From contig DAORDH010000016.1 of assembly GCA_035345875.1 (NCBI GenBank), positions 1 to 64,000 of the forward strand: 64,000 nt of DNA, in the 5' to 3' direction. The translations under genes and the position numbers were made by a program. The notes below the pieces were generated by a model that did not search any database, was not told the DNA's origin, and was given only the letters and a program-made list of their open reading frames with translations. This document shows, one piece after another, positions 48,420 through 58,489 of the stretch (position 1 is its first letter; each line of letters starts with the position of its first letter). This DNA is from UBA2033 sp035345875. Lineage in GTDB: Bacteria; Spirochaetota; Leptospiria; Leptospirales; Leptospiraceae.

Positions 48420-48893
48420 CTACCATCGATAGTGACTGAATGCCTTGTTTGCTTCTGCCATTTTTCTGATATCTTCTTTCTTCTTGATAGAAGAACCAGT
48501 TCCTTTGTGGGCATCCAAAATCTCTGCTGCTAATTTAGAGCTCATAGATTTTTCGTTTCTCTCTCTAGAATAACGAATGATCCATTTGATTCCGAGTGCA
48601 AGTCTTCTTTCTGGACGAACTTCGATAGGAACTTGATAAGTAACCCCACCAACACGTCTAGATTTTACTTCTACTTCTGGTTTTACATTGTTTAGTGCTT
48701 CATGAAACACTTTATAAGGATCTGAACTGAGTTTAGATTGGATATTGTCCATAGCATCATAAAAAATTCTTTCTGCTACGCTCTTCTTTCCATCAAACAT
48801 AAGGCAGTTAATAAACTTGCCTATGACTTTATCATTGTATTTAATATCTGGTACGATATTTTTTGCTTCTGCTTTTGTTCTTCTTCTAGACAT
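48420..48893 (-). CDS. rpsG: 30S ribosomal protein S7
   Basis: S7, 157 residues, binds the 3' major domain of 16S rRNA and starts assembly of the small-subunit head. The sequence is typical: MSRRRTKAEAKNI, GKFINCLMFDGKKSVAERI, LNNVKPEVEVKSRRVGG, QVPIEVRPERR and NKAFSHYRW at the end. It lies nine bases after rpsL. No fusA follows; a terminator does. Confidence 0.98.
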   Translation of the reverse strand: MSRRRTKAEAKNIVPDIKYNDKVIGKFINCLMFDGKKSVAERIFYDAMDNIQSKLSSDPYKVFHEALNNVKPEVEVKSRRVGGVTYQVPIEVRPERRLALGIKWIIRYSRERNEKSMSSKLAAEILDAHKGTGSSIKKKEDIRKMAEANKAFSHYRW

Positions 48894-48902
48894 TGCTCTC
48901 TC

Positions 48903-49277
48903 CTACGCCTTAGGTCTCTTTGCACCGTATTTAGAACGACCATTTCTTCTCTTATCAACACCTAGCGTATCAATCGTTCCTCTGATAATGTGATAACGAA
49001 CCCCTGGTAAATCTTTTACCCTACCACCTCTAATGAGAACCACGTTGTGTTCTTGTAAATTGTGACCTTCCCCTGGGATATAAGCAGTTACTTCAATACC
49101 AGTTGTGAGTCGAACCCTTGCTACTTTTCTTAAAGCTGAGTTAGGTTTCTTCGGTGTAAATGTCATTACCCTTGTGCAAACTCCACGTCTCTGTGGACAA
49201 CTTTTTAAAGCTGGGGACTTAGTTTTCTTTTTTTGTTTATTTCTTCCGTGTCGAATTAATTGATTAATTGTTGGCAT
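48903..49277 (-). CDS. rpsL: 30S ribosomal protein S12
   Basis: S12, 124 residues, sits at the decoding centre. It has the canonical MPTINQLIRHGR, CPQRRGVCTRV, TPKKPNSALRKVARVRL and RGGRVKDLPGVRYH. The lysines linked to streptomycin action (in PKKPNS and GRVKDLPG) are wild type. A TAGAGGA ribosome site precedes the start. A hairpin at 49346-49368 separates it from rpoC. Confidence 0.98.
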   Translation of the reverse strand: MPTINQLIRHGRNKQKKKTKSPALKSCPQRRGVCTRVMTFTPKKPNSALRKVARVRLTTGIEVTAYIPGEGHNLQEHNVVLIRGGRVKDLPGVRYHIIRGTIDTLGVDKRRNGRSKYGAKRPKA

Positions 49278-49345
49278 TCATTCCTCTAAATTTACAATAA
49301 CAGTTCTCTCTACTGTCAGATTTTTTAATTATTCCTTTTTGTAAA

Positions 49346-49368
49346 GTGAAAACAAATTTTGTTTTCAC
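49346..49368 (-). terminator. Palindromic hairpin at the rpoC stop codon
   Basis: GTGAAAACAAA at 49346-49356 and TTTGTTTTCAC at 49358-49368 form an almost complete palindrome that includes the rpoC stop codon. A short AT-rich tail follows on the minus strand. It may act as an mRNA processing or partial termination site between rpoBC and rpsL-rpsG. Confidence 0.55.
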
Positions 49369-52300
49369 TCATCATCCTCTTCATCATCCACATCTGATTC
49401 TAAATCATTTTTATCAGTGATTTGCACTGCTAATGAATTCGTTTGCATTTGTGGAAACTTTTCTTCTTCCTCTTCTGCGGTCATTTTATCTAAATCACCG
49501 TAGAAATCCTTGAAAACATCGATTTCTTGGTATTTTCTCATACCGGTTCCTGCAGGAATCATATGACCAATAATCACATTTTCTTTGAGACCGATCAATT
49601 GATCTGTCTTTCCTTTGATAGCTGCATCTGTTAACACTTTCGTAGTTTCTTGAAAAGATGCTGCTGAGAAAAAGGATTCGGTATTCAAAGATGCTTTTGT
49701 AAGTCCAAGTAGAATTGGTGTTGCTTGAGAAGGGCTTCCCCCTTCTGCATCCACTCGTTTATTTTCTTCTCGGAATGTAAAACGGTCTACTTGTTGTTGA
49801 GATACAAAGGAAGTATCTCCACTATCAGTAATCATCACTTTACGTAGCATCTGGCGCACAACGACTTCAATATGCTTATCATTGATATGCACCCCTTGGA
49901 GTCTATACACCTCTTGCACCTCTTTCACTAAATAAGCATGAAGTGCGTTAGTTCCCCTAACTCTTAGAATATCATGTGGGTCAAAGTTTCCATCATCTAA
50001 CTGGTCTCCTTGCTTCACATAATCCCCATCTTGAACACGTAATTGCTTTGCGAGTGGAATCGTAACTTTAATTCTCTCCATATCTGGATTATCAGGGATG
50101 ATATAGAATACTCGTTTTTCTTTTACAATTTCTCCTCTATCTTCGATACGTCCACTAGTTTCCGCTAAAGTTGCTGCATCTTTTGGACGGCGAGCTTCGA
50201 ACAATTCATCTACGCGTGGCAAACCACCTGTAATATCCCTTGTTTTCTCAGCGATAGACGGAATCTTAAATAAGATATCCCCTATTTTCACTTTATCGTC
50301 AGTTACAATTGTAATAATCGCATCCACTGGAACTGCATATTCTTCTGTTGTATCACCATTTGAAACAACCATTCTAGGATTTAGCTTTTCTCTCTTTTGC
50401 TCAATTACTTTATAAATAACGTTAGAAGTTTTCACATCTTCATCTCTTCTGATGTTTTTACCAACTTCCATGTCAACCCAAGTAACTGTTCCTTCTACTT
50501 CCGAAATCACTAAATCGTTGAAAGGATCAAACTCTGCAATCGGGCTATTTGCTTTTACAATATCATTTTCTTTTACTAGAAGAATAGTTCCAATTTTAAC
50601 TGGAATAACAATGTCCTCTCCTATGATTCTAAATCTATCTCCAGAGATTTCAATTCTACCAGGCATTTCTGCATGGATCATTTCCCCTTTAGAGTTAGTA
50701 GAAATCATTTCCCCTTTTAATACATTCTGTCCATTATTCACACGAATGTTTTGAAGATCTGATAATTGTAAATCTTGGATCAAATGTTGAACTACGATTG
50801 AACCACGGCGGCTAAATACTGTTTGCCCCTTTTGATTTTGAATCAGTCTACCATTGATTAATTTCACAACAGATTGGAAAGATACTTTGTGTTCCTTTTC
50901 TTTCACTTTTGCAGAAGCAGCACCCCCGATGTGGAAAGTCCGCATCGTTAACTGAGTTCCAGGTTGTCCAATTGATTGTGCTGCGATCGTTCCTACAGCC
51001 TCTCCAATTTCAACCGGAACAAGTCTTGCCATATCCATACCATAGCATTTTACGCAAATACCATGTTTTGCATCACAAGTGAGCGGAGATCTAACCTTAA
51101 TTTTTGTATAACCTAGATTTTCAATTTTTTGTCCAACAGATCGAACAATCAAAGTATTCTTTGGATATACAACTTTATCTGTAACCGGATCGATCACTTC
51201 TTCCGCCGTATAACGTCCGAATACTCGATCTGCAAGAGAAACGATTACATTTTCCCCTTCTTTTACAATACTCAACTCTACAGATTGATCTGTTCCACAA
51301 TCTACTTCATTGATAATAACATCTTGCGAAATATCTACTAATCTTCTAGTTAAATAACCAGCATCCGCCGTTTTAAGAGCAGTATCAGAGAGACCCTTAC
51401 GAGCACCGTGAGTAGAGATAAAGAACTCTAATATACCAAGACCTTCGCGGAAGTTAGAACGAATCGCGAGTTCGATAATTTCTCCAGATGGTTTAGCCAT
51501 AAGTCCACGCATTCCAGCCAACTGACGAATCTGTTGTTTAGAACCTCTAGCACCTGACGCAGCCATGACGTATACAGGGTTAAATCCACCTCTATCTTTT
51601 TCGAGCTCTTTGAACATACTATCTGTAATACGATCATTCGCTTTTGTCCAAATCTCGATTACTTTTTTCTTACGCTCTTCATTTGTGATAATACCTTTTC
51701 GGTATTCCATATCCGCTTTTTCTACTTCTTTGTTTGCTTCTGATACTAGAATTTGCTTTTGTGGAGAAACTCTAATATCTTCAATTGAAATAGTTGGAGC
51801 AAAAATAGTAGCATATCGATAACCTAATTTCTTAATGTCATCTAACATCACTACAGTTGCTGCAGGTCCAAATGTATCGTATACTTCCGAAATAATTTTG
51901 TTTGTTTCTTTATCACCGAGAACTCTGTTTACAAAGTTGTAACCTTTTGGCATTGCGGTATTAAAGATCATTCTACCTGGGGTTGTCTCAATGATTTTCT
52001 CGTTATAGAGAACGCTGATTTTTGCTCTTAGATCTAACCATCCGCCATCTAACGCATATTGGATTTCATCTAGGTTTGTAAAAAACTTACCATGACCTTT
52101 TGCATTTGGCACTTCACTTGTGAGGTAATATATACCTAATACGATATCTTGAGTTGGTCCGCAAATTGGATGTCCATTCGCTGGATTCAAAATATTGTGA
52201 GGCGAAAGCATAAGCATCCAAACTTCCAATTGTGCTTTTGGAGACAATGGAACGTGAATTGCCATTTGGTCTCCGTCGAAGTCAGCGTTAAACGCATGAC

Positions 52301-53624
52301 ATACAAGTGGATGAAGTTTAATTGCTTTTCCTTCAACAAGAACAGGAAGGAAGGCTTGAATCCCAAGTCTATGTAAGGTTGGAGCACGGTTTAATAAAAC
52401 AGGATGTTCTCTTACAACGGTTTCCAATGCTTCAAATACATCTTTATCTTCTGCTTCTACTTTTTTCTTAGCAGACTTGATATTTGGAGCAAGTTCTAAA
52501 TCCACAAGTCTTTTCATGATAAATGGCTTGAACAATTCGAGAGCCATTTTCTTTGGAAGACCCATTTGGTGGAATTTCAACTCAGGTCCTACAACGATAA
52601 CAGAACGACCCGAATAATCTACCCGTTTACCAAGTAAATTTTGACGGAAACGACCTTGCTTTCCTTTTAACATATCAGAAATAGATTTGAGTGGCCTATT
52701 TCCTTTTCCTTTTACAGTTCTTTTACGACGAGAGTTATCAAATAACGCATCAACTGCTTCTTGTAACATTCTCTTTTCATTTCGAACAATGATTTCTGGA
52801 GCTTTGAGTGTTAGAAGTCTTTTTAAACGATTGTTTCGGTTGATCACTCTTCTGTATAAATCATTTAAATCAGAAGTAGCAAATCTACCTCCATCTAATT
52901 GAACCATTGGTCTGAGTTCTGGCGGGATAACAGGAACGTTATCTAGAACCATCCATTCAGGACGATTTCCTGAATCACGGAAAGCTTCTAGAACTTCGAG
53001 ACGTTTGATTAAACGTTTGTCGGTAACTTTTTTCTCTTGGATTTTTTGGCGGATAACGCGCGCTTCCGCATCAACATCAATGCGAGCGAGTAATTCTTTA
53101 ATCGCATCTCCCCCAATACCAGCGATAAATTTATCACCGTATTCATCTAGATAAGAATGGTATTCATCTTCATCTAAAAGTTCACCTTTAAGGCGACCTG
53201 AATCAGCTGGATCAATGATTACATATTTCTCAAAATAAAGAATTGTTTTGAGAGCATTCATTGTCATATCCAGAAGTAATCCCATTCTAGATGGAACGGA
53301 TCTATAATACCAGATATGAGAAACAGGAGCTGCAAGTTCTATATGCCCCATTCTCTCTCTTCGAACTTTAGAGTGCGTTACTTCCACACCACATTTATCA
53401 CAAATCACACCTTTGTAACGGATTGATTTGAACTTACCACAATAGCATTCCCAATCTTTTGTTGTTCCAAAGATTTTCTCGCAGAATAAACCTTCTCTTT
53501 CTGGTTTGAGAGTTCTATAATTAATAGTCTCCGGTTTTTTTACTTCCCCGTAAGACCATTCTTTGATTCTCTCAGGAGATGCTATTTTAATTGTGATCGA
53601 GTCAAAACTAGTATAATTTTTCAT
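49365..53624 (-). CDS. rpoC: RNA polymerase beta-prime subunit
   Basis: The beta-prime subunit, 1419 residues, full length. The N-terminal zinc site has CYCGKFKSIRYKG and CDKCGVEV. The absolutely conserved active-site NADFDGDQMAIHVPLS is present, as is the second zinc site CDAKHGICVKCYGMD. Trigger-loop and bridge-helix segments (ASGARGSKQQIRQLAGMRG, STHGARKGLSDTALKTADAG) are intact. The C-terminus is acidic (SDVDDEEDDE). It follows rpoB by nine bases. Confidence 0.98.
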   Translation of the reverse strand: MKNYTSFDSITIKIASPERIKEWSYGEVKKPETINYRTLKPEREGLFCEKIFGTTKDWECYCGKFKSIRYKGVICDKCGVEVTHSKVRRERMGHIELAAPVSHIWYYRSVPSRMGLLLDMTMNALKTILYFEKYVIIDPADSGRLKGELLDEDEYHSYLDEYGDKFIAGIGGDAIKELLARIDVDAEARVIRQKIQEKKVTDKRLIKRLEVLEAFRDSGNRPEWMVLDNVPVIPPELRPMVQLDGGRFATSDLNDLYRRVINRNNRLKRLLTLKAPEIIVRNEKRMLQEAVDALFDNSRRKRTVKGKGNRPLKSISDMLKGKQGRFRQNLLGKRVDYSGRSVIVVGPELKFHQMGLPKKMALELFKPFIMKRLVDLELAPNIKSAKKKVEAEDKDVFEALETVVREHPVLLNRAPTLHRLGIQAFLPVLVEGKAIKLHPLVCHAFNADFDGDQMAIHVPLSPKAQLEVWMLMLSPHNILNPANGHPICGPTQDIVLGIYYLTSEVPNAKGHGKFFTNLDEIQYALDGGWLDLRAKISVLYNEKIIETTPGRMIFNTAMPKGYNFVNRVLGDKETNKIISEVYDTFGPAATVVMLDDIKKLGYRYATIFAPTISIEDIRVSPQKQILVSEANKEVEKADMEYRKGIITNEERKKKVIEIWTKANDRITDSMFKELEKDRGGFNPVYVMAASGARGSKQQIRQLAGMRGLMAKPSGEIIELAIRSNFREGLGILEFFISTHGARKGLSDTALKTADAGYLTRRLVDISQDVIINEVDCGTDQSVELSIVKEGENVIVSLADRVFGRYTAEEVIDPVTDKVVYPKNTLIVRSVGQKIENLGYTKIKVRSPLTCDAKHGICVKCYGMDMARLVPVEIGEAVGTIAAQSIGQPGTQLTMRTFHIGGAASAKVKEKEHKVSFQSVVKLINGRLIQNQKGQTVFSRRGSIVVQHLIQDLQLSDLQNIRVNNGQNVLKGEMISTNSKGEMIHAEMPGRIEISGDRFRIIGEDIVIPVKIGTILLVKENDIVKANSPIAEFDPFNDLVISEVEGTVTWVDMEVGKNIRRDEDVKTSNVIYKVIEQKREKLNPRMVVSNGDTTEEYAVPVDAIITIVTDDKVKIGDILFKIPSIAEKTRDITGGLPRVDELFEARRPKDAATLAETSGRIEDRGEIVKEKRVFYIIPDNPDMERIKVTIPLAKQLRVQDGDYVKQGDQLDDGNFDPHDILRVRGTNALHAYLVKEVQEVYRLQGVHINDKHIEVVVRQMLRKVMITDSGDTSFVSQQQVDRFTFREENKRVDAEGGSPSQATPILLGLTKASLNTESFFSAASFQETTKVLTDAAIKGKTDQLIGLKENVIIGHMIPAGTGMRKYQEIDVFKDFYGDLDKMTAEEEEEKFPQMQTNSLAVQITDKNDLESDVDDEEDDE

Positions 53625-53633
53625 TAGTCGCCT

Positions 53634-56600
53634 CTATATGTTCTCAATAGATTCAATTTTAATTTTCTTTTTGTTTCTAGAATATTCATCTTCGTAGTCG
53701 GCAATGTCTACAGTTGAACCTTCTGTATCCGTAATAATAATATCAAGTGCTAAACCTCTTAGTTCTTGCACAAGAACGTTAAACGACTCAGGTATACCAG
53801 GACGAATCGAGTTGATACCTTTTACAATCGCTTCATAGATACGAGCTCTTCCGAGCATGTCATCAGATTTGATAGTCAGTAGTTCTTGCAATGTATGAGA
53901 TGCTCCATATGCTTCGAGTGCCCATACTTCCATTTCCCCAAGACGTTGTCCCCCAAACTGAGCTTTCCCTCCGAGTGGTTGTTGTGTAACAAGAGAGTAA
54001 GGACCTGTAGACCTTGCATGTATCTTGTCATCGACCAAGTGAGCCAATTTCAGCATATAAATATGTCCACAGAAGACTTCGTTTAAGAATGGCTCCCCTG
54101 TTCTTCCATCAAAGAGTTGGAATTTAGAGTTATTAGGAGCAGAAGCTTCTTTTGCATATTCTTCGATATCAGTTTCATTTGCTCCATCAAAAACAGGAGT
54201 TTCAAAATTAATACCTAGCTTATCTGCAATAAAACCTAATTGAGTTTCAAAAATCTGACCCAAGTTCATACGAGAAGGAACACCGAGTGGGTTTAAAACG
54301 ATATCGAGTGGTGTTCCATCTTTCATATATGGCATATCTTCTTCTGCCACGACGCGAGCGACTACCCCTTTGTTACCATGACGACCTGCCATTTTATCCC
54401 CAACGAGTAGTTTTCTCTTTCTTGCTACATATACTTTTACTAATTCTTCTACACCTGCAGCTAAATCATCTCCACGCTCTCTGTAATAACGTTTAATATC
54501 AATTACAGTTCCCTCGTTTCCATTTGGAAGTCTCAAAGAAGAATCTCTTACTTCTTTTGCTTTTTCTCCAAAGATAGAATGGAGCAATTTATATTCAGGA
54601 GTTAAGTCAGTTTCTCCCTTTGGAGTAACCATACCAACTAAGATATCCCCAGCTTTTACTTCCGCACCAATGCGGATAACGCCTGTTTCATCTAAATCTC
54701 TAAATGCTTTGTCAGAGAGATTTGGAATATCTCGTGTGATTTGCTCTTGACCTAGTTTTGTTTCTCTTGCTTGGATTTCAAATTCTTCGATGTGTATAGA
54801 AGTAAAGATATCATCTTTTACAATCTTTTCGCTGATGATAATAGCATCCTCGAAGTTGTATCCTTCCCATGGCATAAACCCAACTAAAACGTTTTTACCA
54901 AGAGCCAAGTATCCATTGTCAATCGCAGGACCATCTGCTAAGATAGTTCCTTTTACTAAAATATTTCCTTGGTCATCAATCTTTTCACCAGTTACCACTT
55001 GTCCAGCTAACGTTTCACCTTTGGAAACAGAAGCACCTTCTCTCACCAGTGGTGCAAATTCTTTTGTTCCATAGAGAAGAGAGTATGTTGCATTTTCTTC
55101 CCCATACTGAACTTCCATTTTATCTTTGGAAATTTTTACAACCTTTCCATCTTTCTCAGCCATAATTACTGATACAACTGGCTTTTGGTTGAAACAAGTT
55201 CCCTGGTTTGTCTTTTTGTATTTGATGAGAGGATAAACTGTTAATTCTTTTGCCCCCTCCTCTCTTACACTGATTGCTTTTGAATCTACTTTTACTACGA
55301 TACCAGATTTCTTTGCAATAATACAAATACGAGAATCATAAGCAGCTCTTCCTTCCATACCAGTTCCAACATAAGGAGCCTGCTCTACCATTAGAGGAAC
55401 AGCTTGACGTTGCATGTTAGAACCCATGAGTGCGCGGTTCGCATCATCATGTTCTAGGAATGGAATGAGTGCAGTAGAAACAGAAACTACTTGCATTGGA
55501 GCCAAATCCATGTATTGAATTTCATTTGGATTTCTAAAAGGGAAATCTGATCTATGACGTGTAGAGATTAATTTATTTTTAAAATCTCCCTTTTCGTCAA
55601 TAGCAGCTGACGCTTGTGCAATGTATCTATATTCTTCTTTATCAGCTGTTAAAAATTCTATTTGTTTTTGAACCTTTCCACTTTTTACAGTTCTATAAGG
55701 AGTTTCTAAAAACCCGTAATCATTTACTCTCGCAAAGGAAGACATAGAAAGAATCAAACCAATGTTTGGACCTTCTGGGGTTTCAATTGGACACATTCTT
55801 CCATAGTGACTATAATGAACGTCACGCACTTCGAAACCAGCTCTATCTCTTGAAAGACCACCTGGTCCGAGGGCATTTAATCTTCTCTTATGTGTTAACT
55901 CTGCTAATGGATTGGTTTGATCCATAAATTGAGAAAGCTGAGAAGATCCAAAGAATTCATTCACAACTGCCGTTACAGGTTTAATGGAAATTAATAATTG
56001 TGGTGTTTGTTGTTCAATTTCTTGAACAGTCATTCTTTCTTTGATAACTCTTTCTACGCGAGAAAAACCAAGTTTTAATTGGTTAGATAAAAGTTCTCCA
56101 ACAGAACGAACACGTCTATTCCCAAGGTGATCTATATCATCATGGTAATAATTTTCAACTTCTGACATGAGCATTACTAAATAACGCACTGTCTCTATAA
56201 TATCTTCAGGTCTTAAAGTTCTGTTATCGCAATTTGTGAATTCTTTCGGTTTATGGAATTCAAATTTGCTATTGATTTTGTAACGACCCACTTTTCCTAA
56301 ATCAAAGGTTTTTGGAGAAAAGAATAAACGTTTTAGTTCTGCCTCTGCATTTTCAATCGTCGAAGGCTCACCTGGACGCATAATCATATGTAGCTTTTTA
56401 ATTGCTTCTTCGTAGTCGTTTACACCGTCTTTCTCAAGACAGTTAATAATGATTGAATTGTCTTTTCCATTTGGATAATCAATTACATTCACTTCTTTGA
56501 CTTTCATTTCTTTGAGAATATCAATATTATCCTCATTGATCTTAGCTCCAGCCTCGAGCATTACTTCACCGGTTTCAAAGTTAATGATATCGGATATCGT

Positions 56601-57311
56601 TCTTCTTCCGATTACTTTCTTTAATTCTTTTGGAGAGGCTCCATAGATTTTAACTTTAGAGGAGGTATAAAATAATTTCAATACATCTTCGTTTAAGCCA
56701 ACTTTTAGTGCCTTTAACAGAAGTGTTGCTGGAAATTTTTTCTTACGATCAATTTTCGCAACCAGTATACCTTTATTATCAATTTCAAATTCCAACCAAG
56801 ATCCACGATAAGGAATCACTCTTGCAGAATAAGCAGACTTAATTTGATCATAGGCAAAGAAAATACCTGGAGACCTATGCAACTGACTTACTACCACCCG
56901 CTCAGCCCCATTGATGATAAAAGTTCCTTGGTCAGTCATAATCGGTAAGTCGCCCATGTAAACAACTTGCTCCCGAATCTCACCAGTTTCTTTGATAATC
57001 AAACGAATGACTGCTTTTAATGGGATTGCATAGCTAGAATCTGTATCTTTACATTCTTGCTGATCTCTTCTTTTTTCTCCAAGAATATAATGGCTGTATT
57101 CCATGATTACATCCCCATTCGGACTTTCGATCGGGAAGGTTTCTTGGAAAACTGCTTCTAAGCCTTGGTTTTTTCGTTTAGTTGGATCTTTAACGTCTGC
57201 TTGTAGAAACCAGTCGAAGGATTTTTTTTGAATCTGTATTAGGTTAGGAAGAAAATCTAGATTCGTAATCTTGCCAAAGTTTACCCGTTTGCGTTCAGTT
57301 TGAGTAATCAT
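53634..57311 (-). CDS. rpoB: RNA polymerase beta subunit
   Basis: The beta subunit, 1225 residues. Hallmarks include FFGSSQLSQFMDQTNPLAEL, GRMCPIETPEGPNIGLI, KMAGRHGNKGV and the C-terminal LRGLALDII. The rifampicin-site segment reads RRLNALGPGGL: residue 479 (codon 55875-55877) is Asn at the position of E. coli Ser531. Borrelia, another spirochaete, has the same Asn, which is linked to natural rifampicin resistance. Upstream, a 181-bp gap to rplL carries an attenuator-like hairpin. The start at 57311 follows CAGGAG-type ribosome-site bases. Confidence 0.98.
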   Translation of the reverse strand: MITQTERKRVNFGKITNLDFLPNLIQIQKKSFDWFLQADVKDPTKRKNQGLEAVFQETFPIESPNGDVIMEYSHYILGEKRRDQQECKDTDSSYAIPLKAVIRLIIKETGEIREQVVYMGDLPIMTDQGTFIINGAERVVVSQLHRSPGIFFAYDQIKSAYSARVIPYRGSWLEFEIDNKGILVAKIDRKKKFPATLLLKALKVGLNEDVLKLFYTSSKVKIYGASPKELKKVIGRRTISDIINFETGEVMLEAGAKINEDNIDILKEMKVKEVNVIDYPNGKDNSIIINCLEKDGVNDYEEAIKKLHMIMRPGEPSTIENAEAELKRLFFSPKTFDLGKVGRYKINSKFEFHKPKEFTNCDNRTLRPEDIIETVRYLVMLMSEVENYYHDDIDHLGNRRVRSVGELLSNQLKLGFSRVERVIKERMTVQEIEQQTPQLLISIKPVTAVVNEFFGSSQLSQFMDQTNPLAELTHKRRLNALGPGGLSRDRAGFEVRDVHYSHYGRMCPIETPEGPNIGLILSMSSFARVNDYGFLETPYRTVKSGKVQKQIEFLTADKEEYRYIAQASAAIDEKGDFKNKLISTRHRSDFPFRNPNEIQYMDLAPMQVVSVSTALIPFLEHDDANRALMGSNMQRQAVPLMVEQAPYVGTGMEGRAAYDSRICIIAKKSGIVVKVDSKAISVREEGAKELTVYPLIKYKKTNQGTCFNQKPVVSVIMAEKDGKVVKISKDKMEVQYGEENATYSLLYGTKEFAPLVREGASVSKGETLAGQVVTGEKIDDQGNILVKGTILADGPAIDNGYLALGKNVLVGFMPWEGYNFEDAIIISEKIVKDDIFTSIHIEEFEIQARETKLGQEQITRDIPNLSDKAFRDLDETGVIRIGAEVKAGDILVGMVTPKGETDLTPEYKLLHSIFGEKAKEVRDSSLRLPNGNEGTVIDIKRYYRERGDDLAAGVEELVKVYVARKRKLLVGDKMAGRHGNKGVVARVVAEEDMPYMKDGTPLDIVLNPLGVPSRMNLGQIFETQLGFIADKLGINFETPVFDGANETDIEEYAKEASAPNNSKFQLFDGRTGEPFLNEVFCGHIYMLKLAHLVDDKIHARSTGPYSLVTQQPLGGKAQFGGQRLGEMEVWALEAYGASHTLQELLTIKSDDMLGRARIYEAIVKGINSIRPGIPESFNVLVQELRGLALDIIITDTEGSTVDIADYEDEYSRNKKKIKIESIENI

Positions 57312-57424
57312 TAAAATTTAAACTCCTGGAGTGTGAGCCTTTCGGCTTTAAGAAATTTGATAAAAAAACAGATTTTAAATTTTTTTAAAAACTGCTTTAA
57401 AAAATACAAAAACAATATAAAAAT

Positions 57425-57451
57425 CTACCCCCTCTTTTGCAGGTGAGGTAG
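57425..57451 (-). terminator. Attenuator-like hairpin between rplL and rpoB
   Basis: On the minus strand CTACCTC pairs with GGGGTAG (one G-U pair) around a 13-base loop, followed by ATTTTTATATTGTTTTT. It lies about 45 bases after the rplL stop. A partial terminator at this point is known from E. coli, where it lowers rpoBC expression relative to the ribosomal genes; the same role is inferred here. Confidence 0.65.
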
Positions 57452-57492
57452 AAAATTATATAGTTTAACAAAAGTAAAATGCAAAATAGAAA

Positions 57493-57867
57493 TTATTTCT
57501 TGATTTCTACTTGTGCGCCAACTTCTTCTAATTTCTTTTTGATAGTATTTGCTTCATCTGGTGAAATGCCTTCTTTCACTGGTTTGCCACCAGCTTCAAC
57601 TAGGTCTTTAGCTTCTTTTAGACCAAGACCTGTAATCTCACGAACTGCTTTGATTACATCGATTTTTTTATCACCATGCGCTTTTAGAATAACACTAACT
57701 TCAGTTGGTTCTTCAGCTGCTGCCGCTGCTGCTCCACCGCCCCCGCCTGCAACCATTACTGGGGCTGCAGCAGAGATACCAAACTTAGCTTCCATCGCTT
57801 TTACTAGTTCAGCTGCCTGAACTAAAGTAAGATTTCCTATCTGCTCTAATAAACTTTCTGTTGACAT
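57493..57867 (-). CDS. rplL: 50S ribosomal protein L7/L12
   Basis: L7/L12, 124 residues, forms the stalk that recruits translation factors. The N-terminal dimerisation part (LLEQIGNLTLVQAAELVKAM) is joined by an Ala/Gly-rich hinge to the C-terminal domain KKIDVIKAVREITGLGLKEA, then KDLVEAGGKPVKEG. Length and sequence are typical. It follows rplJ by 82 bases with a palindrome in between. Confidence 0.97.
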   Translation of the reverse strand: MSTESLLEQIGNLTLVQAAELVKAMEAKFGISAAAPVMVAGGGGGAAAAAAEEPTEVSVILKAHGDKKIDVIKAVREITGLGLKEAKDLVEAGGKPVKEGISPDEANTIKKKLEEVGAQVEIKK

Positions 57868-57919
57868 GTTTTCTCCTTATTGTCCTTTTAAAAAATTATT
57901 ACTATTTGTTTAATTCTGT

Positions 57920-57943
57920 GGAACCGTTTATATAAACGGTTCC
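57920..57943 (-). promoter_or_regulatory. Perfect 24-base palindrome between rplJ and rplL
   Basis: The bases GGAACCGTTTAT at 57920-57931 are followed by their exact reverse complement to 57943. The RNA would form a hairpin of about ten pairs. No T-run follows, so it is more likely an mRNA processing or stability element than a terminator. It could help raise rplL translation relative to rplJ. Confidence 0.6.
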
Positions 57944-57949
57944 AACCAT

Positions 57950-58474
57950 TTACTCGGCTGCTGGCGCAGCTGCTCCACCTGCATTCTTTTCTGCAACTGC
58001 ATTGATTGCTCTTGCAAGAGTAGACATTACATTGTTCATTCCAAATGCGATTTGTGTTAAGAGTTCTTCTCTCGATGGGAGTCCTGCGATTCCTTCTACA
58101 CCTTTTACATCTAAAACGGTTCCGTCAAAAAATCCACCTTTCATTACTAGGTTTTCATTTGTCTTAGCAAAGTCTTTACAGATCTTTGCTACTGTCGGTA
58201 GATTTTCTTTTGAAAAGATAGCAGCGATTGGTCCTTTATATTCAGCACCAAAATCGATTTGCTTATCAGAATGGCTTTTAGATTCTTTTAAAGCTCTTAG
58301 AAATAAATTGTTCTTTAGAACTTTCATTTCTGATCCTTCTTTTAATAAGCTTACTCTTAGGTCTGTCATGTTTTTTACAGTCAAACCGCTGTATGCAGCT
58401 AATATAAAATTAGGTTTTGCTTCTAGTTTTGTTTTTAATTCCGCAACTGTTTCAATATTTTTTTGATTCGCCAT
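57950..58474 (-). CDS. rplJ: 50S ribosomal protein L10
   Basis: L10, 174 residues, anchors the L7/L12 stalk to 23S rRNA. Typical parts are the N-terminal FILAAYSGLTVKNMTDLR and LKNNLFLRAL, and the C-terminal helix IAFGMNNVMSTLARAINAVAE, where L7/L12 dimers bind. It lies 15 bases after rplA, so there is little room for a classical L10 leader. Confidence 0.97.
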   Translation of the reverse strand: MANQKNIETVAELKTKLEAKPNFILAAYSGLTVKNMTDLRVSLLKEGSEMKVLKNNLFLRALKESKSHSDKQIDFGAEYKGPIAAIFSKENLPTVAKICKDFAKTNENLVMKGGFFDGTVLDVKGVEGIAGLPSREELLTQIAFGMNNVMSTLARAINAVAEKNAGGAAAPAAE

Positions 58475-58489
58475 GATTTAGTCTCTCTT

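Noticed and set aside
57479..57820. Plus-strand frame of 113 codons opposite rplL
   Set aside because: It is the mirror of the Ala/Gly-rich L7/L12 gene and shows the composition expected for that.
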